From assembly GCF_009730915.1 (NCBI RefSeq), contig NC_052496.1, forward strand, positions 357,875-421,874: a stretch of DNA of 64,000 nucleotides. Direction: 5' to 3'. The notes beneath the pieces are model-generated. The model had not been told where the DNA came from and did no database searches. It saw nothing but the letters and a program-made list of their open reading frames with translations. The DNA comes from Dioscorea cayenensis subsp. rotundata (lineage: Eukaryota; Streptophyta; Magnoliopsida; Dioscoreales; Dioscoreaceae). Position numbers and translations under genes: made by a program. The stretch's first letter is position 1; each line of letters starts with the position of its first letter. Below, one piece after another: positions 60,601 to 64,000 of this stretch.

Positions 60601-60990
60601 TGGTTGGTCGATCTAATTTTTAAATTATTAAACAGTTTTTTTATCATCATATTTTCCCATTCGCGCCTATAAAATTATATTTCACAAATTAAATTTTAAA
60701 ATTTAAATAATAAATACGGATTGGGGGAAAAAATTAAAATAAAAACTAAACTATAATATACTTTTTCAACTTAAAAAAAACATATAAAAACAAAGAAAAA
60801 AAATTATATAAATCAAATTTTAATTAGTAAAATATATAAACAAATAATAACATAACATTTTTTTTTTTTTTCTAATGAGTGTATTAATAATAATTACCTA
60901 CTTTCATAAGGTTATGAAAGCAAAAATTCCTTCCCATGTTAAAAATAGCATTCGTCCTGAAAACCCTAATAATAATAAAATAGGAAAGGG
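59405..60990. other. AT-rich intergenic DNA upstream of LOG
   Basis: No gene is recognised. It contains the long (TA)n at 60520-60598 and low-complexity A/T tracts at about 60700-60880. Confidence 0.5.
60520..60598. repeat. Long (TA)n microsatellite, ~39 copies
   Basis: An uninterrupted TA tract of about 79 bp, the longest simple repeat in the window. Confidence 0.97.
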
Positions 60991-60991
60991 C

Positions 60992-60998
60992 TATAAAA
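60992..60998 (+). promoter_or_regulatory. TATA box of the LOG gene
   Basis: TATAAAA lies about 235 bp upstream of the LOG ATG. The implied leader of about 200 nt contains (CT)n at 61080-61099, (TA)n at 61125-61150 and a purine-rich GAGAAGGA tract at 61153-61177. Confidence 0.5.
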
Positions 60999-61079
60999 GT
61001 CCATAAAAACACTTCCAAAAATAAAAAATAAAAGTTTTATTGTGGAGCAGTTGATGCCTTAGCGCCTACAAAGCTCAAG

Positions 61080-61177
61080 CACTCTCTCTCTCTCTCTCGC
61101 CTTCTCCTTCCCATCTTTGGCTTCATATATATATATATATATATATATATTAGAGAAGGAGAAGGAGAAGGAGGAGA
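61080..61177. repeat. Composite (CT)n - (TA)n - (GAGAAG)n tract in the LOG leader
   Basis: A pyrimidine (CT)n tract, a (TA)n tract and a purine-rich GAGAAG tract follow each other in the presumed 5' UTR. The CT and GA blocks are partly complementary and could form a hairpin capped by the TA tract. Confidence 0.7.
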
Positions 61178-61225
61178 GGTTGGTGGGGAACATTGGGAGA
61201 TAGAGAGCGAGGGAGTGGGGGAGAG

Positions 61226-63052
61226 ATGGATATTAAAATGGAGGAAGAGAAGGAAGTGGGAGTCGTGCACAAGGTGATGGAAGAGAAGAGGTCTCGTTTC
61301 CGAAGGATTTGCGTTTTCTGTGGTAGTAGTCCTGGGAGGAAGCCTAGCTACCAGGAAGCTGCTGTTGAGCTTGGCAAGGAGCTGGTATTTAACTTTTATT
61401 TATTCTCTTATCTTTTGTTTGTTTTGGTTTTGATGAAGAAGCCAGAGATGGGTGTGGGTTTTTGTTTGTTTGTTTGTTTGTTTGTGTTTTTAATTTGTTT
61501 TTATGGATGATACTTTATTGGTTTTTTTTTCTTTTTTTGGGGGTTTGAGGGGGAAAAAAATCTTTTTGTTTTGGTTGTCTAATTAAGGATGGTATGAATC
61601 CGATTCTTTGATTAGTATTTTTTTTTTTTTTAATTGTTTTGGATTGCGTTTGGTTCGTGAAAAGGTGATATTTTGTTGAAGTTTTTAATCTGTTTATCTT
61701 GATTCGAGGCCAGAAATTCATCCATTCGTCATTGGATGAAGCTTGTTTCTTGGTTGATATTCATGGTTTGGTTGTTAGTGCATTTGGTGCTTGAAAAAGG
61801 TTAAGTTTTTCTGAGCATTCTTTCTTAATTATTTGTATCAGATTCAGTGTTTCTATGGAGTATTTGTTTATATAGAAAAAAGGTGTTTATTCAAAATCTT
61901 TTGGTACGTATATTACACCATTTTGAGAACTAAGGAATTTCTCCAGTTCAAACATTTTTGTTGGACTTTTCTTTTTAACTTTTTCCTCCAAAGCCCTATT
62001 CTCTCATCGTTTTTTTATGATAAGGTTTTAGATGTTGGTGCACTTAATGCATGCATATTGATGAGAGACCAAGTTTTCCCCCACTTTTGTCTTCGTTTTG
62101 TTAGAATTATTTGATTTTTAACTGAGTTTAGGTGTGTGCTGATGCTGAGCTTGTTGGCATGAGGGATTGCAAGCTGTCGTTGGCCTGGCTGTTGAGCAGC
62201 CTTCTTGCATGATCTCTGCCAAATTGTCACCTGTAATGCTTTAGATGATTTAAAATTTATAATTAAACAAAAAGTTCTCATTTCCTTTCTTTTTGGTCTC
62301 AAAATTTCAATTTATCATTGATTCTTATTATAACATGAATTAGCATAATTACGTACTTGTTTTGAGAGCTTTAGAAAATTTCACTTTATTGATATCCAGG
62401 TGGAGAGAAATATTGATTTGGTGTACGGTGGTGGTAGCATAGGGTTGATGGGCCTTGTTTCTCAAGCAGTTCATGATGGTGGACGCCATGTCTTGGGGTT
62501 GGTTATTTCTATTAAACCCTTCTCAGTTGTCTTTGTATTATTTCCTCTTGTTTCTTTAATATTCCTGTTCTTCTCTTCATCTTGTAAGGACTGCAGGACT
62601 GAAGATTCCTTTTCCCACTCATTTTTTTTAACATTTTATTGCCTGTAGACCTGTTGTTGTATTTAGCTAATTCAACCAAGTGATAGGTCTTTGTGTTAAT
62701 GACAATTGGGTGGAATTTTTCAATGATAGCATATATAAATTCAAACATTATTTTCCTTTGTATGTTTTGAGTTTCCGATTCTTTCTTCTTCCACTGAAAT
62801 TCTGTGATATGTTTTATAATCCTATATTAGACTAGGGTAGATCTTGAAATTCTCTAAGGTTTCTCGTGGGCAATTTAATATGATTTTAAAACTAATAAGC
62901 TTACTTTGGACCATGCAAGTGTATGTGCCTAATGCATTTACCTTTCTACATTTGCTTAATTATTTATTTGCTTGGATTCCTTAAAGTTGGAGCTAATTTG
63001 TATTTCCTTGTTGTTTGGCAGGGTTATTCCAAAGTCTTTGATGCCTAGAGAG
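61226..63052 (+). CDS. LOG: LOG family cytokinin riboside 5'-monophosphate phosphoribohydrolase, 5' part only
   Basis: Releases free active cytokinin base from cytokinin nucleotides. Three coding exons are visible: 61226-61384, 62400-62497 and 63022-63052 (GT-AG, phases continuous), encoding the first 96 residues. They contain the family start '[19 protein letters not shown]', the nucleotide-binding glycine-rich segment '[18 protein letters not shown]', and '[11 protein letters not shown]'. The next expected exon (ITGETVGEV-like) and the catalytic 'PGGYGTLEE' motif are not in the window, so the gene runs past base 64000. Start: ATG 61226 is the first ATG in frame. An upstream in-frame stretch begins only with TTG. 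ATGs at codons 5 and 18 are alternatives. An N-terminal extension of about 25 residues precedes the conserved core. Confidence 0.92.
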
Positions 63053-64000
63053 GTGAGTTTTAGAGAGAACAGTCTTAAAATTTCCTTGGTTTCTTGAGTT
63101 ATAGCTTTACTTGTCTTGATTGAGGGAATCCAAATCTTCTTTCTTGCCCCACTTTTTAGACTAGGTTTTTTATTTTTTATTTTTATTTTTATCCTTTTGG
63201 TTTGTTCATATCTCTCTGGCTTATTGCTTTAGATGTCACCATATGCAATCAGCCAATTAATATTGTGGCCCTCATGTTTATGCCTTGAGAATGCTCATGT
63301 CTATATCTTCCAATATAAAATTGCATCAGACTTTATAAAAGATGCGACCATCTATGAGAATTCTGGAATCTTTCTTATCTTCAAGGTATCAACAAGTTAA
63401 AGCAGGTGTCAAAACAACATGTCTCTGATATGAATCCAAATTTTCAATTAATATCTTCAAACTGCAACCTGTGAGATCCATATAATTTTTCCTTAAATCA
63501 TCCAATTAATTTGTTTGAACCCTTTAACCAAGGGTTTGCCATGTCGATATATAATTAAATAAATGGTTAATCCAGAGATATATAATAAGTACCTCGTTTT
63601 ATTTAATACTCTGACTCCCAATCAGATTCAGGGATCATCAGATGCTAAGACTTTGGAGAGGAGCATAGTTTCTTCACAATATTTATGTATTATTTTCATA
63701 CTTTGTATGGCTTCATGTTATTTTACAATTTACATTAAGAAATTGATGAGGTAGAAAATCAAGTTCTCTTCTGATTTGACATCAGACTATCATTGTTTAT
63801 GATAAAAAGTTCCCAATACAACCTGTGCTACATGATAATAAGAAAAAATTCCTGTTGCATGATCCAATTAACAATCATGATTTTCATCTTCCTCCTGGTT
63901 AACTTTTTTTCCATCAATAATCAAATTACAAACTTGCAAGTCATTTAAAAAAGAACTGCTATATATTGTTGCTTGAATGACCATTTCTCATTACTTGTTG
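63053..64000 (+). other. LOG intron 3 (continues past the window)
   Basis: Starts with the donor gtgagt after 'LMPRE'. No sequence resembling the next LOG exon appears before the window end. Short ORFs here are unrecognisable. Confidence 0.6.

Noticed and set aside
1-64000. CRISPR arrays, bacterial operons or prophage
   Set aside because: None is present; all evidence points to a plant nuclear chromosome.

Overview
The window looks like nuclear DNA of a flowering plant. Genes have many short exons with long AT-rich introns, intergenic DNA is full of (TA)n and (TAA)n microsatellites, and every recognisable protein belongs to a land-plant family: chloroplast-targeted proteins, a PLS-type PPR protein, a 3-ketoacyl-CoA synthase, a LOG cytokinin enzyme and a PIE1-type SWR1 ATPase. 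Some genes carry GC-rich, C/G-ending coding stretches inside an AT-rich background, which is common in monocots, so a non-grass monocot is my guess; the species cannot be fixed from sequence alone.

Layout. 1-2.2 kb: no clear gene. 2.26-3.73 kb (+): single-exon GH17 beta-1,3-glucanase with an X8 module. 5.2-5.4 kb: a tRNA-derived SINE with target-site duplication. 6.5-10.2 kb (+): seven-exon choline kinase. 11.7-17.0 kb (-): nine-exon type I inositol-polyphosphate 5-phosphatase. 17-25.6 kb: AT-rich, repeat-bearing, no gene seen. 25.6-27.1 kb (+): intronless 3-ketoacyl-CoA synthase. 28.9-31.3 kb (-): two-exon violaxanthin de-epoxidase-related protein. 31.9-35.3 kb (+): eight-exon plastid S1-domain protein (PDE338-like), divergent from the previous gene. 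About 37.3-52.9 kb (+): the SWR1-type chromatin remodeller PIE1, with 19 coding exons reconstructed to 2056 codons. 53.6-54.0 kb (+): small single-span membrane protein. 54.6-56.9 kb (-): intronless E-class PPR protein. 57-61 kb: AT-rich with minisatellites and a GC-rich island. 61.2 kb to the window end (+): 5' part of a LOG gene.

The genes do not form one pathway. They are independently regulated plant genes: lipid metabolism (choline kinase, KCS), phosphoinositide signalling (5-phosphatase), cell wall (GH17), plastid function (VDE-related, S1 protein), organelle RNA processing (PPR), cytokinin activation (LOG) and H2A.Z deposition (PIE1). The most distinctive observations are three non-canonical GC-AG introns (two consecutive in PIE1), a SINE with an intact 11-bp duplication, foldback/MITE-like elements, a 5'-C-rich to 3'-G-rich skew switch shared by several long exons, and apparent microsynteny of choline kinase, 5-phosphatase and PDE338 with Arabidopsis chromosome 1. 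I found no convincing novel system.

Exon boundaries were derived by hand from splice signals, reading-frame continuity and family knowledge. None has been checked against transcripts.
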